64,000 nt of DNA from Tropicibacter sp. R16_0 (lineage in GTDB: Bacteria; Pseudomonadota; Alphaproteobacteria; Rhodobacterales; Rhodobacteraceae): contig NZ_JAGHRE010000009.1 in assembly GCF_017743935.1 (NCBI RefSeq), positions 62,001-126,000 of the forward strand, in the 5' to 3' direction. Positions 33,080-42,810 of the stretch are shown one piece after another (position 1 is the stretch's first letter; each line of letters starts with the position of its first letter). The position numbers were made by a program, and so were the translations under genes. The notes beneath the pieces were generated by a model. The model worked only from the letters and a program-made list of their open reading frames with translations, did not search any database and was not told the DNA's origin.

Positions 33080-34146
33080 CAGCCCTGGCCGATCACACGG
33101 CCGTGGTCGAGGTTGACCGGCGGGACCTCGCCCGCCGGATGACTTGGGTTTTGGGTGCGCTGCTGATCGCGGTCAGCCTGTGTAGTCTTGCGGTCGGCGC
33201 CTCCGAGGCGTCGCTGTGGCGGGCGCTGTCAGATCTGGCGCAGGGTAACGCGTTCAGCACGCTGGATCGGGTGGTGCTGGTGGACATCCGCCTGCCCCGC
33301 ATGGTCATGGGCATAATGGTCGGCGGCGCGCTGGCGCTGTCTGGCGTGATGATGCAAGGCCTGTTTCGCAATCCGTTGGCCGATCCCGGCATCGTCGGTG
33401 TCAGCGCTGGTGCCGGCTTTGGCGCCATCGTCTCGATCGTGCTGGGCAGCATGCTTCCCGTGGCTGTGCTGGCTTGGGCGGGCAGTTGGCTGACCGCCAT
33501 CGCGGCGTTTCTGGGAAGCTGGATCTCGACACTGCTGCTCTATCGCGTGTCGACACGGCGCGGACAGACGTCGGTGGCGACCATGCTGCTGGCTGGCATC
33601 GCGCTTGGTGCGATGACCGGCGCTTTGGGCGGCATACTGGTGTTCATGGCCGACGATCAGCAATTGCGAGATCTGACCTTCTGGGGCATGGGCTCGTTGG
33701 CTGCGGCCACCTGGACCAAGATTGCCACCGCAGCCCCGATCATGGCTTTGGCCGGGGTCGCCTCGGTCTTTATCGCGCGCGGCCTTAACGGCCTATCGAT
33801 GGGAGAGGCGGTGGCCCACCACATCGGCATCAACGTGCAGCGCACCAAGAACATCGCCATTCTATCGGTGGCCGCAGCCACGGGGGCCGCTGTGGCGATT
33901 TCGGGCGGGATCGGGTTTGTCGGCATCGTGGTGCCACACCTGCTGCGCCTGTCGACCGGGCCGGATCACCACCGGCTTCTACCAAACGCGGCTCTTCTTG
34001 GGGCGAGCCTGTTGCTGGGGGCCGACATGATCAGCCGTGTCATCGTGGCTCCGGCGGAACTGCCCATCGGGATCGTCACCGCCATTCTGGGCGCGCCGGT
34101 CTTTCTGTGGATCCTGTTGCGCCGCTTTGGTCAGTTGGGGATGTAA
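33076..34146 (+). CDS. hmuU: Haem ABC transporter permease HmuU
   Basis: The 356-residue FecCD-family permease has about ten membrane spans. Landmarks are DIRLPRMVMGIMVGGALALSG and QGLFRNPLADPGIVGVSAGAGFGA early, and GFVGIVVPHLLRLSTGPDHHRLLP late. It forms the pore for haem import with HmuV. It starts with GTG overlapping hmuT (GTGA). Confidence 0.92.
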   Translation: MTALADHTAVVEVDRRDLARRMTWVLGALLIAVSLCSLAVGASEASLWRALSDLAQGNAFSTLDRVVLVDIRLPRMVMGIMVGGALALSGVMMQGLFRNPLADPGIVGVSAGAGFGAIVSIVLGSMLPVAVLAWAGSWLTAIAAFLGSWISTLLLYRVSTRRGQTSVATMLLAGIALGAMTGALGGILVFMADDQQLRDLTFWGMGSLAAATWTKIATAAPIMALAGVASVFIARGLNGLSMGEAVAHHIGINVQRTKNIAILSVAAATGAAVAISGGIGFVGIVVPHLLRLSTGPDHHRLLPNAALLGASLLLGADMISRVIVAPAELPIGIVTAILGAPVFLWILLRRFGQLGM

Positions 34147-34148
34147 AG

Positions 34149-34937
34149 ATGCAAGCCAAAGACATCCGCGTCAAAATCGGGCGCAAAGAAATCCTGCACG
34201 GCGTGAATTTTCGCGCCGAGCCGGGCAAGGTCACCGCAATCATCGGTCCCAACGGCTCGGGCAAGTCGACGCTGCTCAAGGCGATGACGGGCGAGCACGA
34301 CTACACCGGCGAGATCACCCTCAACGGTCAGGACGTGCGCGCGTTGAAGCCCTGGCAGCTGGCACCGCTGCGCGCGGTTCTGCCCCAGGCGGCGACGGTG
34401 GCTTTTCCCTATACCGTGACCGAGATTGTGCGCATGGGTCAAATGGGCGGTCTGTCCGTCGAGGACCCCACCCTGCCCGCGCGTGCCCTCGCCCGCGTTG
34501 ATCTGGCGGGCTTCGGGCCGCGGTTCTATTCCGATCTTTCGGGCGGTGAACAGCAGCGTGTGCAGCTTGCGCGCGTGCTGGCACAGGTCTGGGAACCGGC
34601 AGATGACGGGCAACCGCGCTGGCTGTTTCTGGATGAGCCTGTGGCCAGCCTGGACATCGCGCATCAGTTCACCGTGCTCGACGTGGCCCGCGACTTTGCC
34701 CTGGCGGGCGGTGGCGTCGTGGTGGTCATGCACGACCTGAACCTGACGGCGATGTTCGCCGACAAGGTCACAGCCATGCACCAGGGCCGCATCGCCGCCA
34801 GCGGTTCACCCGCAGACACCATCACCCGGGGTCTGCTGGAAGACGTCTATGGCTGTTCCATAGATGTCAGCCGCGCGCCTGGCAAAGGCGTCCCCTTCCT
34901 GCTGCCACAAATGCGCGGAGAGACGGGTGTGACCTGA
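34149..34937 (+). CDS. hmuV: Haem ABC transporter ATP-binding protein HmuV
   Basis: This 262-residue ATPase has Walker A GPNGSGKST, signature LSGGEQQRVQLARVL, Walker B WLFLDEPVASLD and the switch VVVMHDLNLTAMFAD. The LAQVWEPADDGQPR insert before Walker B is usual for HmuV. It powers haem import through HmuU. It follows hmuU after 2 bases. Its TGA abuts the convergent sheath gene without any gap. Confidence 0.93.
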   Translation: MQAKDIRVKIGRKEILHGVNFRAEPGKVTAIIGPNGSGKSTLLKAMTGEHDYTGEITLNGQDVRALKPWQLAPLRAVLPQAATVAFPYTVTEIVRMGQMGGLSVEDPTLPARALARVDLAGFGPRFYSDLSGGEQQRVQLARVLAQVWEPADDGQPRWLFLDEPVASLDIAHQFTVLDVARDFALAGGGVVVVMHDLNLTAMFADKVTAMHQGRIAASGSPADTITRGLLEDVYGCSIDVSRAPGKGVPFLLPQMRGETGVT

Positions 34938-36056
34938 TCACTTGGACGGCGCTTTCGGATCCGGGAGCGCCGTCTGAAACTCAATGCGCAGAATTGAAAA
35001 CTCGGCCGGGCGCAAGGTGCTGACGCCAACCTCACATACCAATCTGCCCTGATCCAAGTCGGACTGTGTCATCGTTTCAGTCCCGCAACGGACAAAGTAG
35101 GACTGTTCCACTGTCTCTCCCACAAGAGCTCCGCTGCGCCAGATCGCGGTCAGGAAAGCAGACACTTGCGCGCGAACGCGGGCCCAGGTGGGCGGCTCGT
35201 TCGGTTCCAAGGCGACCCATTCAATACCGCGCAAGAGCGACTGTTCCAACATGCTCATCAGACGGCGTTCGGACACATAGCGCATTTCGTGTCCCTTTGG
35301 CGCCCGGGTGCGCGCGCCCCAGATGCGAATGCCCCGTCCCTCGATCTGTCGCAGCGCATTGACGTTGACCGCATTCAACCCTTCCTGATCGGCATCCGTC
35401 AGATCTTGGGTGAGAACACAAGCATCAATCACCCGCTCGTTGGCAGGGGCTTTCCACACGCCACGTTCCTGAGCGACCCGCGCAAAGACCCCGCACACAT
35501 GCCCCGACGGCGGTGTCGGCTCTGTCAGGGCCTCTTTGGTTCCGGCCAGAAACCAGGGCAGATACATGGCTGCTTTCCCGGTACGCGCCAAAGGGATACC
35601 GGCGAAATCCGAGGCGTTCGAAATCTGAGCGGGTCCATCCAGAACGGCGAAACGGTTTTCATGCGCTTCGCAGTGGTCGATCAGGATTGCATGGCTTTGC
35701 GCATCCACGAAACCCGGCGCAGCAACCAGATGAATATCCAGGTTTCGGTCCAGACAATCCAAAAGCCCGGTTTTTATCTTGGTGTCACCCGAGGGCACGC
35801 CCAACACATAGAGGTCACGACCCCCGTTTTGGACAAACCCGTGAACCGCGCGCTTCAGCACACAATCCGGCCAGTCTGAATATTTCAGTTTCGAGCCGCC
35901 GTTCGAGAGCACAGGCAACAGGGTCTCGATCGGCAGATCAGACACCGGCAGATGACCGATCAACACAGTCACAGACGTCCCACACATAACAATGGACGGT
36001 GCGTCGCCTTGCAATTCTTCGACGTAAACACCTGGACCTGAAAATTCTGGCATCAA
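34938..36056 (-). CDS. Orphan contractile tail-sheath family protein
   Basis: The 372-residue protein resembles the sheath subunit of contractile phage tails and extracellular contractile injection systems. It begins MMPEFSGPGVYVEE, the usual sheath start. It has NRFAVLDGP in the core, and a C-terminal half with the highly typical GVWKAPANER, GRGIRIWGARTRAP, RYVSERRLMSMLEQSLLRG, WVALEPNE, VSAFLTAIWRSGALVGET, YFVRCG and RPAEFSILRI. It is close to the minimal size of injection-system sheaths and lacks large decoration domains. No tube, baseplate, tape-measure or ATPase gene is nearby, and its neighbours are haem import and a TRAP transporter, so it appears isolated. A transferred relic or a repurposed sheath are both possible. 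Confidence 0.87.
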   Translation of the reverse strand: MMPEFSGPGVYVEELQGDAPSIVMCGTSVTVLIGHLPVSDLPIETLLPVLSNGGSKLKYSDWPDCVLKRAVHGFVQNGGRDLYVLGVPSGDTKIKTGLLDCLDRNLDIHLVAAPGFVDAQSHAILIDHCEAHENRFAVLDGPAQISNASDFAGIPLARTGKAAMYLPWFLAGTKEALTEPTPPSGHVCGVFARVAQERGVWKAPANERVIDACVLTQDLTDADQEGLNAVNVNALRQIEGRGIRIWGARTRAPKGHEMRYVSERRLMSMLEQSLLRGIEWVALEPNEPPTWARVRAQVSAFLTAIWRSGALVGETVEQSYFVRCGTETMTQSDLDQGRLVCEVGVSTLRPAEFSILRIEFQTALPDPKAPSK

Positions 36057-36133
36057 ACAAACTCAAAACAACGGTAATTTTGAATGCATCCTAAGCGGGA
36101 ATGCCCAAATCAGGCAATCCCGTTACTTCGCCT

Positions 36134-37537
36134 CTATTGTGCCAAGGATGGCAAATAGAGGACAATTGCCGGGAACGCGACCAGCAGTGCAATCGTGATG
36201 GCATCGGCCACAAAAAACGGCATCACACCACGGAACACGTCCTGCACGCTCAGATCCGGGCGCACACCCGCCACCACAAAGCAGTTCAGGCCAATGGGCG
36301 GCGTGATCAGACAGAACTCGGCCATCTTGACCACCAGGATCCCAAACCAGATCGCGCACATCGTACCCGACATGCCAAAGGCGCTGTCAGCGGCGGCAAC
36401 GCTCTCGCCCCCGTTCAGGGCCATGACAGCCGGATAGACCACGGGCAGCGTCAACAGCAGCATGCCGATGGCGTCCATGAACATCCCCAGCACCGCATAG
36501 GCCAGCAGGATGCAGATCAGGATCAGCATGGGCGACATTTCAAGCGAGGTGATCCAGTCGGAAAAGGCCCCCGGCAGATCCGCGAAGCCAAGGAAACGCA
36601 CATAGATCAGAACGCCCCAGATGATGGTGAAGATCATCACCGTCAGCTTGGCGGTTTCCAGCAGCGCTGATTTGAACTCGGCCCATTTCATGCCACGGAA
36701 CACGGCCATGCAGAACACGACAAAAGCACCAAGCGCCCCACCCTCGGTCGGGGTGCCCCAGGCGTCGCCGCCAAAGGGATTGTAAACAAAGCAGATGATG
36801 ATCACGACCACAAAGACGATGGGCAGCGCACCGGGCAACGAAGCAAAACGTTCGCGCCAGGTAAAGCCGGTCACTGGCGGTCCAACGGTCTTGAAAATCA
36901 CCGCGATGCCCACGATCAGCAGACCATAGATGATCGCCGAGAACGCGCCAGGAATGAAGCCTGCAAGCAGCAGCTTGCCCACATCCTGTTCCACGATGAT
37001 GGCATAGATAACCAGAATGGCCGATGGCGGGATCAGCGAGGCCAGCGTACCCCCTGCCGCCACAACACCCGCGGCAAAGCGTTTGTTGTAGCCAATCGCC
37101 AGCATCTCGGGGATGGCGATGCGGGCAAAAACGGCGGAGGTGGCGACCGAGGCCCCCGACACGGCGGCGAAGCCCGCGGTTGCGAAAACCGTAGAAACGG
37201 CCAAGCCGCCGGGCAACCAGGCGATCCAGCGTTTGGCGGCCTCGAACAGCGCCTTGGTCAGGCCCGCGTAATAAGCCAGATAACCGATCAGGATGAAGGT
37301 CGGGATCAGGCTCAGCGCCTGGCTCGACACTTTGGAATGGGGCACCTGCCCCGCGATCTTGACCGAGACGGTCAGCGCCTTGCCGAACTTGTCGGGCGCA
37401 TAGCCGAACTTGGCCCAGAAGATCCAGATCAGGCCCACAAGGCCCGCCAGACCCGCAGCAAAGGCCACGCGCATGCCCAGAACAACCATCAGCAGCAGGC
37501 CGCCGGTGACCCAAAGGCCGATATCAATGCTATCCAT
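36134..37537 (-). CDS. dctM: TRAP transporter large permease DctM
   Basis: The 467-residue membrane protein has 12 or more spans and the DctM signature segments: SLIPTFILIGYLAYYAGLT, ASVATSAVFARIAIPEM, GGTLASLIPPSAILVIYAIIVEQ, and a C-terminal MFMDAIGMLLLTLPVVYPAV. It is the Na+-coupled channel subunit of a tripartite carboxylate importer. The ATG at 37537 overlaps dctQ by 8 bases; the frame runs open to 37588, but that extension lies inside dctQ. Confidence 0.93.
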   Translation of the reverse strand: MDSIDIGLWVTGGLLLMVVLGMRVAFAAGLAGLVGLIWIFWAKFGYAPDKFGKALTVSVKIAGQVPHSKVSSQALSLIPTFILIGYLAYYAGLTKALFEAAKRWIAWLPGGLAVSTVFATAGFAAVSGASVATSAVFARIAIPEMLAIGYNKRFAAGVVAAGGTLASLIPPSAILVIYAIIVEQDVGKLLLAGFIPGAFSAIIYGLLIVGIAVIFKTVGPPVTGFTWRERFASLPGALPIVFVVVIIICFVYNPFGGDAWGTPTEGGALGAFVVFCMAVFRGMKWAEFKSALLETAKLTVMIFTIIWGVLIYVRFLGFADLPGAFSDWITSLEMSPMLILICILLAYAVLGMFMDAIGMLLLTLPVVYPAVMALNGGESVAAADSAFGMSGTMCAIWFGILVVKMAEFCLITPPIGLNCFVVAGVRPDLSVQDVFRGVMPFFVADAITIALLVAFPAIVLYLPSLAQ

Positions 37538-38165
37538 TGTCGTGCCCCTCAAGCTGCTCGGCCTCGGCAGCGGCCTGTGCCGCCACATCCTGGATCAAGG
37601 GCACCGCGACGGGGCTTTCCAACCCCAAGACCAGCGCACGACCATAGCCCCAGATCTGCAAGACCAACCGCAGGCACAGCACGCCAAAGGCCACCGGCGC
37701 CAGCAGTTTTGCAGGCCAGATCGGGATGCCAATGTCGATAGAGCTGTCACGGCTCCATAGTGGCGCGTTGAAATCAAAGGCGCGCAGGAAATGTTCCCAA
37801 CTGCCCCAGACAAGCGCCATCATCAAAAACAGGATCAAGATCACCGACAACAGCTCAAAAAACCACAGCGCCCGCCCCGACAGCTTGCTGACCACCAGGT
37901 CCATACGAATGTGGCCGCCGTCACGCTGAACATAAGCGATACCCATGAAAGCAATCAGCGGCATCGCCTGTTCGATCCAGTCCACATAGCCCGGCAGCGG
38001 GGCGTTGAATGCGTTACGTCCCCCCACCGACACCACCGCCAGCAGCATCAGGCCAAAGACGGCCAATCCGCTGAGCAGCGCCAGAAACTTTTCGATCACC
38101 AAAAGCGACCGGTCCACCCTGCTGAGCAGGCTGTGATCCTCTAATACCGAGGCTTGTCCTGCCAT
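37530..38165 (-). CDS. dctQ: TRAP transporter small permease DctQ
   Basis: This 211-residue protein has four membrane spans with the family's FMGIAYVQRDGGHIRMDLVVSKLSG segment near the middle. It pairs with DctM. The C-terminal 40 residues are hydrophilic and acidic. It is separated from dctP by an intrinsic-type hairpin, so the permeases are probably made in smaller amounts than the binding protein. Confidence 0.92.
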   Translation of the reverse strand: MAGQASVLEDHSLLSRVDRSLLVIEKFLALLSGLAVFGLMLLAVVSVGGRNAFNAPLPGYVDWIEQAMPLIAFMGIAYVQRDGGHIRMDLVVSKLSGRALWFFELLSVILILFLMMALVWGSWEHFLRAFDFNAPLWSRDSSIDIGIPIWPAKLLAPVAFGVLCLRLVLQIWGYGRALVLGLESPVAVPLIQDVAAQAAAEAEQLEGHDNG

Positions 38166-38202
38166 GGCAGAACTCCTTTTTGTCGGTGGGGAGTATTTCA
38201 GG

Positions 38203-38232
38203 AAAAAGGCCGGGCGTACCTGCCGCCCGGCC
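38203..38232 (-). terminator. Terminator/attenuator between dctP and dctQ
   Basis: Read on the minus strand, a 9-bp stem GGCCGGGCG/CGCCCGGCC with a 7-nt loop is followed at once by TTTTT. It lies just after the dctP stop and before dctQ and should partly terminate transcription, giving extra binding protein. Confidence 0.82.
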
Positions 38233-38240
38233 TGATGGGT

Positions 38241-39257
38241 TTAGTTGCCGCCGCGCTCTGCCTTAAGCGTTGCCATGACCAGATCATAAAGATCCTGCGC
38301 AGGCAGGCCCTGGGCGGTCATGTCGGCAATCCACTTTTCGCGGATCGGATCAGCCGCAGCCTTGCGGAAGGCATCCAGCTCGCTCTCGGCCAGTTCGACC
38401 TTGGTCACGTTCTTTTCGGCCAGAACGCTGTCCCACTTTTCAAGCAGGGCGCCATAGTTGGCCAGATAGTGACCGATGGCTTCATCAATCGAGCTGTCCA
38501 GTGCTTCGCGGTGCTCGGGGCTCAGCGCCTCATAGGCGTCGATGTTCACCACCACCGGGCAGTTCACGGTGCCGGGGTTCAGGTTTGCGGTCCACCAATC
38601 GGCGCGGTTGATGGTGCCAAAGGCCAGATGCGCGTGCTGGGCAAAGGCCACTGTATCGACAACACCCGATTCCATTGCGTTATAGGCTTCGGTCGCGGTC
38701 ACCGAGGTCGGCACGCCGCCAACGGCCGAGAACGCCTGACCGATGCCGCCGGTTGCGCGGACACGCATGTCTTTGAACTCTGCCAGCTGGTCGCGTGGCT
38801 CGCCGGTGCCAACCAGGTTGTACTGCGGCATGGGCGAGGTCATGATAATGCGCGCGTTCCACTGCGCCATCTCTTCCTTGACCGCCGGGTGATCATAGAC
38901 CGCGTGGCTGACGGCCACTTCTTCTTCCAGTGTGTTCACACCCAGGAATGGCAGCTCCAGCACGGTGATCGCACGGTTCTTGTCGCGGTGGTAACCCGCG
39001 CAGAACTGCGCCATCTCAAAGGCACCGATGGAGATGCCGTCCAGATTTTCCTTGTTCTTGGACAGGCCACCATAGCTGATGTTCAGCGTGAATTCGCCAC
39101 CGGTCTTTTCGTCAACCAGTTCGGCCAGTTTCTCGACATGTTCGGTAAAGGCGCGGCGCTTGCCCCAGAGCGACACGTTCCATTCGGTCGCCATGGCTTC
39201 GGACACAAAAGCAAAGCTGGCAGCAGCGGCCACTGCACCCGTCAACATCTTGTTCAT
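38241..39257 (-). CDS. dctP: TRAP transporter substrate-binding protein DctP
   Basis: The 338-residue periplasmic receptor has a signal peptide cleaved after AMA and the DctP fold. Key spots are DMRVRATGGIGQAF (the conserved Arg that salt-bridges the ligand carboxylate), GGVPTSVTATEAYNAMESGVVDTVAF and the late helical segment AIGHYLANYGALLEKW. The ligand is an unidentified organic acid. A leader hairpin (39277-39298, GCGCCC...GGGCGC type) precedes the ribosome site. Confidence 0.92.
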   Translation of the reverse strand: MNKMLTGAVAAAASFAFVSEAMATEWNVSLWGKRRAFTEHVEKLAELVDEKTGGEFTLNISYGGLSKNKENLDGISIGAFEMAQFCAGYHRDKNRAITVLELPFLGVNTLEEEVAVSHAVYDHPAVKEEMAQWNARIIMTSPMPQYNLVGTGEPRDQLAEFKDMRVRATGGIGQAFSAVGGVPTSVTATEAYNAMESGVVDTVAFAQHAHLAFGTINRADWWTANLNPGTVNCPVVVNIDAYEALSPEHREALDSSIDEAIGHYLANYGALLEKWDSVLAEKNVTKVELAESELDAFRKAAADPIREKWIADMTAQGLPAQDLYDLVMATLKAERGGN

Positions 39258-39736
39258 AAAAGTCTCTCCCTTTCATGCGCCCCCTCGTCGGAGGGCGCTT
39301 GGGCTAAAGCTAGCGCCAACACGGCGACCTGCCAAGTCCTCAACCAAAGCCAGTCGAATCCGAGTCGATCCAAGGATGCACGCGCAGCAATTGTACGTTC
39401 AGACAGGGCGTACCGAAACAAAATGTCACACCGGAATCGAGAGCTAGGTGACCCAACGTCGCTTGATGAACGTCTGGCACATCAGGAAATCGGTTAAATC
39501 CAGTTAACACGGAAGAGTTTGAAAAAAAACTGTTTTCACCGATAGGATGTCATCAAATTTACAAACCACTGACACATTCAAGAAACCACTTTACAAGCTA
39601 ATCGTTAGATTACGGTAAGTTATTCCCTTATTTTCAGCTCTGACTATTATTTACGCAGGGATGGAACCAGATCGACAAAACCTGCACTTCGGGTGAAAAC
39701 GGTCTCTGAACAGTTAAGTCGAGGGAGGAGCCTCAT
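39258..39736. other. 479-bp divergent gap between dctP and acs
   Basis: No gene is seen. The left end holds a GC-rich hairpin (39277-39298) in the dctP leader. A dyad GTTAA-N6-TTAAC lies at 39493-39508. The stretch 39480-39660 is unusually AT-rich for this genome and probably contains the acs promoter. A GAGGGAGGAG ribosome site precedes the acs ATG. Confidence 0.6.
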
Positions 39737-41701
39737 ATGACAACCGCAGCCCAGACCGAAGCAACGGTCTTTCCCCCATCTGCAGAAACCGTTGCGCGGG
39801 CCCATGTGGACGCCGCAAAATATGACGAGATGTATGCTGCCTCGATCGCCGATCCCGAAGGGTTTTGGGCTGAGCAAGGCAAGCGTGTCGACTGGATCAA
39901 GCCGTTTTCCCAGGTCAAGGACGTCAACTACAACTTTGGCGAGGTTTCGATCAACTGGTTTGCCGATGGCGCGCTGAACGTTTCGGCCAACTGTATCGAC
40001 CGTCACATGGAAACCCGCGGCGATCAGACCGCGATCATCTGGGAACCCGACGAGCCGACCGATCCCGCGAAACATATCACTTATAAAGAGCTGCACCGCG
40101 ACGTGTGCCGTATGGCCAACGTTCTTGAAGAACTGGGCGTGCGCAAAGGCGACCGGGTTGTCATCTACCTCCCGATGATCCCGGAAGCCGCCTATGCCAT
40201 GCTGGCCTGTGCCCGCATCGGTGCCATCCATTCCATCGTCTTTGCCGGCTTCTCCCCCGATGCTCTGGCGGCCCGTGTGAACGGCTGCGACGCCAAGGTT
40301 GTGATCACCGCGGACGAGGCGCCGCGCGGTGGCCGCAAGACACCGCTGAAGTCGAACGCCGATGCCGCCCTGCTGCACTGCAAGGACAGCGTGAAATGCC
40401 TGGTGGTCAAGCGCACTGGTGGTCAGACCACCTGGATCGACGGCCGCGATTTCGACTACAACGAAATGGCTCTGGAAGCGTCGGATTACTGCGCCCCGGC
40501 CGAGATGAACGCCGAAGATCCGCTGTTCATCCTCTATACCTCTGGCTCGACCGGTCAGCCCAAGGGCGTGGTGCACACCACCGGCGGCTATCTGGTCTAT
40601 GCCGCAATGACCCATGAGGTCACATTCGACTATCACGACGGCGACATCTACTGGTGTACCGCTGACGTGGGTTGGGTCACCGGCCACAGCTACATCGTCT
40701 ATGGCCCGCTGGCCAACGGCGCGACCACGGTGATGTTCGAAGGCGTGCCCACCTACCCCGACGCCAGCCGCTTTTGGCAGGTGTGCGAAAAGCACAAGGT
40801 GAACCAATTCTACACCGCCCCCACCGCTCTGCGCGCGCTGATGGGTCAGGGCAACGAATGGGTCGAGAAATGCGATCTGAGCGATCTGCGCACCCTGGGC
40901 ACCGTGGGTGAGCCGATCAACCCCGAGGCCTGGAACTGGTACAACGAGGTTGTTGGCGGCGGTCGCTGTCCAATCGTTGACACCTGGTGGCAGACCGAAA
41001 CCGGCGGTCACTTGATGACTCCCCTGCCCGGCGCCCACGCGATGAAGCCCGGCTCGGCGATGAAGCCCTTCTTTGGCATTCAGCCCGTGGTGCTGGACCC
41101 GCAGTCGGGTGTCGAGATCGAAGGCAACGATGTCGAAGGCGTGCTCTGCATCAAGGACAGCTGGCCCGGTCAGATGCGCACCGTCTGGGGCGATCACGAG
41201 CGGTTCCAGAAGACGTATTTCGCCGACTACAAGGGCTATTACTTCACCGGTGACGGCTGTAAGCGCGATGCAGATGGCGACTATTGGATCACCGGTCGCG
41301 TCGATGACGTGATCAACGTCTCGGGCCACCGGATGGGCACGGCTGAGGTCGAAAGCGCGCTGGTGGCGCATGCCGCCGTGGCCGAGGCCGCCGTGGTTGG
41401 CTATCCGCATGAGATCAAGGGGCAAGGCATCTACTGCTATGTCACCCTGATGAACGACCGCGATCCGTCGGATGAGCTGCTGAAAGAGCTGCGCACCTGG
41501 GTTCGGACCGAGATTGGCCCGATTGCAAGCCCGGACGTCATCCAGTGGGCCCCCGGTCTGCCGAAAACCCGCTCGGGCAAAATCATGCGCCGCATCCTGC
41601 GCAAGATTGCCGAAAACGACTTTGGTTCGCTTGGCGACACCTCGACCCTGGCCGATCCGTCCGTGGTGGACGATCTGATCGCCAACCGCGCCAACAAGTG
41701 A
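39737..41701 (+). CDS. acs: Acetyl-CoA synthetase (AMP-forming)
   Basis: The 654-residue enzyme activates acetate to acetyl-AMP and then acetyl-CoA. It has the ATP-binding [15 protein letters not shown], the acetyl pocket region [19 protein letters not shown]-like segment (as [18 protein letters not shown]), [44 protein letters not shown], and the C-terminal [17 protein letters not shown] with the Lys that is regulated by acetylation in this family. Length matches E. coli Acs (652). It heads a run of genes for acetate uptake and AMP recycling. Confidence 0.96.
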   Translation: MTTAAQTEATVFPPSAETVARAHVDAAKYDEMYAASIADPEGFWAEQGKRVDWIKPFSQVKDVNYNFGEVSINWFADGALNVSANCIDRHMETRGDQTAIIWEPDEPTDPAKHITYKELHRDVCRMANVLEELGVRKGDRVVIYLPMIPEAAYAMLACARIGAIHSIVFAGFSPDALAARVNGCDAKVVITADEAPRGGRKTPLKSNADAALLHCKDSVKCLVVKRTGGQTTWIDGRDFDYNEMALEASDYCAPAEMNAEDPLFILYTSGSTGQPKGVVHTTGGYLVYAAMTHEVTFDYHDGDIYWCTADVGWVTGHSYIVYGPLANGATTVMFEGVPTYPDASRFWQVCEKHKVNQFYTAPTALRALMGQGNEWVEKCDLSDLRTLGTVGEPINPEAWNWYNEVVGGGRCPIVDTWWQTETGGHLMTPLPGAHAMKPGSAMKPFFGIQPVVLDPQSGVEIEGNDVEGVLCIKDSWPGQMRTVWGDHERFQKTYFADYKGYYFTGDGCKRDADGDYWITGRVDDVINVSGHRMGTAEVESALVAHAAVAEAAVVGYPHEIKGQGIYCYVTLMNDRDPSDELLKELRTWVRTEIGPIASPDVIQWAPGLPKTRSGKIMRRILRKIAENDFGSLGDTSTLADPSVVDDLIANRANK

Positions 41702-41711
41702 GGGTAAGTTG

Positions 41712-42326
41712 ATGACAACCGATACCCTTACTCGAACGGCCAATGTCATCCTTCTCGGCCCCCCCGGGGTCGGCAAGGGCACGCAGGCACAGATCCTGGT
41801 CGAAAACCGCGGCATGGTGCAGCTGAGCACCGGCGACATGCTGCGCGAGGCCAAGGACAGCGGCTCGGAGATGGGCAAGCGCGTGGCTGAGGTGATGGCG
41901 CGCGGTGATCTGGTGACGGACGAGATCGTCATCGGCCTCATCGAAGAAAAACTGACAGGATCAGATGCCGCCGGTTTCATCTTTGATGGCTTCCCACGGA
42001 CGTTAGCTCAGGCCGACGCGCTCGAGGCGCTGCTGAAGAAAACCGGCCAGAGCCTGGACGCCGTGATCGAGCTGCAGGTGGATGACGAAATCCTTGTCGA
42101 CCGCATCGTTGGTCGGGCGGAGCAGGCAAAGGCCGCAGGTCAGCCCGTGCGCGCCGATGACAACGCCGAAAGCCTGAAAATCCGGCTGATGGAATACTAC
42201 AAAAAGACCTCACCGCTGATCGGATACTACCACGCCAAAGGTGCGTTGCAGTCCGTGAACGGCATGGGCGACATTGACGAGATCGCCCAGGGTTTGAACG
42301 ACATTGTTGCGTCAGCGATGACGTAA
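41712..42326 (+). CDS. adk: Adenylate kinase adjacent to Acs
   Basis: The 204-residue enzyme interconverts ATP + AMP with 2 ADP. It shows P-loop [24 protein letters not shown]-type LID start, [11 protein letters not shown], and a short LID ([19 protein letters not shown]) without zinc cysteines. It begins 10 bases after acs, so the AMP released by acetate activation would be recycled by a co-produced kinase. The preferred ATG at 41712 follows a weak GGGTAAG site; a TTG lies one codon upstream. Compared with housekeeping Adk it carries a short N-terminal extension ([11 protein letters not shown]). Whether another adk exists in the genome is not visible here. Confidence 0.92.
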   Translation: MTTDTLTRTANVILLGPPGVGKGTQAQILVENRGMVQLSTGDMLREAKDSGSEMGKRVAEVMARGDLVTDEIVIGLIEEKLTGSDAAGFIFDGFPRTLAQADALEALLKKTGQSLDAVIELQVDDEILVDRIVGRAEQAKAAGQPVRADDNAESLKIRLMEYYKKTSPLIGYYHAKGALQSVNGMGDIDEIAQGLNDIVASAMT

Positions 42327-42332
42327 CCGGAC

Positions 42333-42379
42333 CCCAAGGCCCCCCGCTCCCCCCTATCCCTTAAGGGGGCCTTGGGTTT
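42333..42379 (+). terminator. Intrinsic terminator after adk
   Basis: A 12-bp stem CCCAAGGCCCCC (42333-42344) / GGGGGCCTTGGG (42365-42376) closes a 20-nt C-rich loop and is followed by TTT. The remaining 144 bases up to the DUF4212 gene are a leader with no gene. Confidence 0.8.
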
Positions 42380-42523
42380 CCAAAACCAGCAAGACCCGAT
42401 GGACCCGCCCTGGCGGACCGGAGGAGGCATGCCCGCGTTTCAAACCGACGCGCGGGTAAACAGAGAAGGTTTGTCCGCTCCGCAATCGGGCAGACCAGGA
42501 GGAAACCAAGGAGGACCGCAGCA

Positions 42524-42805
42524 ATGGCGGATCAAACAACAACCTCCGCACAGACTGCTGAAAGCGACAAGGGCTATTGGCAGGCCAACGTGCGGATCAT
42601 CCTCGTCAGCCTGGTAATCTGGGCTGTCGTCTCGTTCGGGTTCGGCATCCTGCTGCGCCCCATGCTCTCAGGCATCAGCGTCGGTGGCACCGATCTTGGC
42701 TTCTGGTTCGCCCAGCAAGGCTCGATCCTGGTGTTCCTGGCCCTGATCTTTTTCTACGCCTGGCGCATGAACAAACTCGACAAAGAATTTGGCGTTGAGG
42801 AATAA
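42524..42805 (+). CDS. DUF4212 small subunit of sodium:solute symporter
   Basis: This 93-residue protein has two membrane spans (about 24-45 and 60-80) and the DUF4212 hallmarks: YWQANVRIILVSLVIWAVVSFGFG and GFWFAQQGSILVFLALIFFYAWRMNKLDKEFG. It is always paired with VC_2705-type symporters, presumably as an accessory subunit. An AGGAGGACC ribosome site precedes the ATG. The symporter starts 5 bases after its stop. Confidence 0.93.
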   Translation: MADQTTTSAQTAESDKGYWQANVRIILVSLVIWAVVSFGFGILLRPMLSGISVGGTDLGFWFAQQGSILVFLALIFFYAWRMNKLDKEFGVEE

Positions 42806-42810
42806 GGCAG

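Noticed and set aside
34938-36056. Prophage or injection-system cluster around the sheath gene
   Set aside because: Flanking genes on both sides are complete metabolic or transport genes with no tube, baseplate, integrase or lysis gene, so only the lone sheath is reported.
39647-41980. 777-codon minus-strand frame across acs and adk
   Set aside because: It is antisense to two highly conserved enzymes and its product has no recognisable domain.
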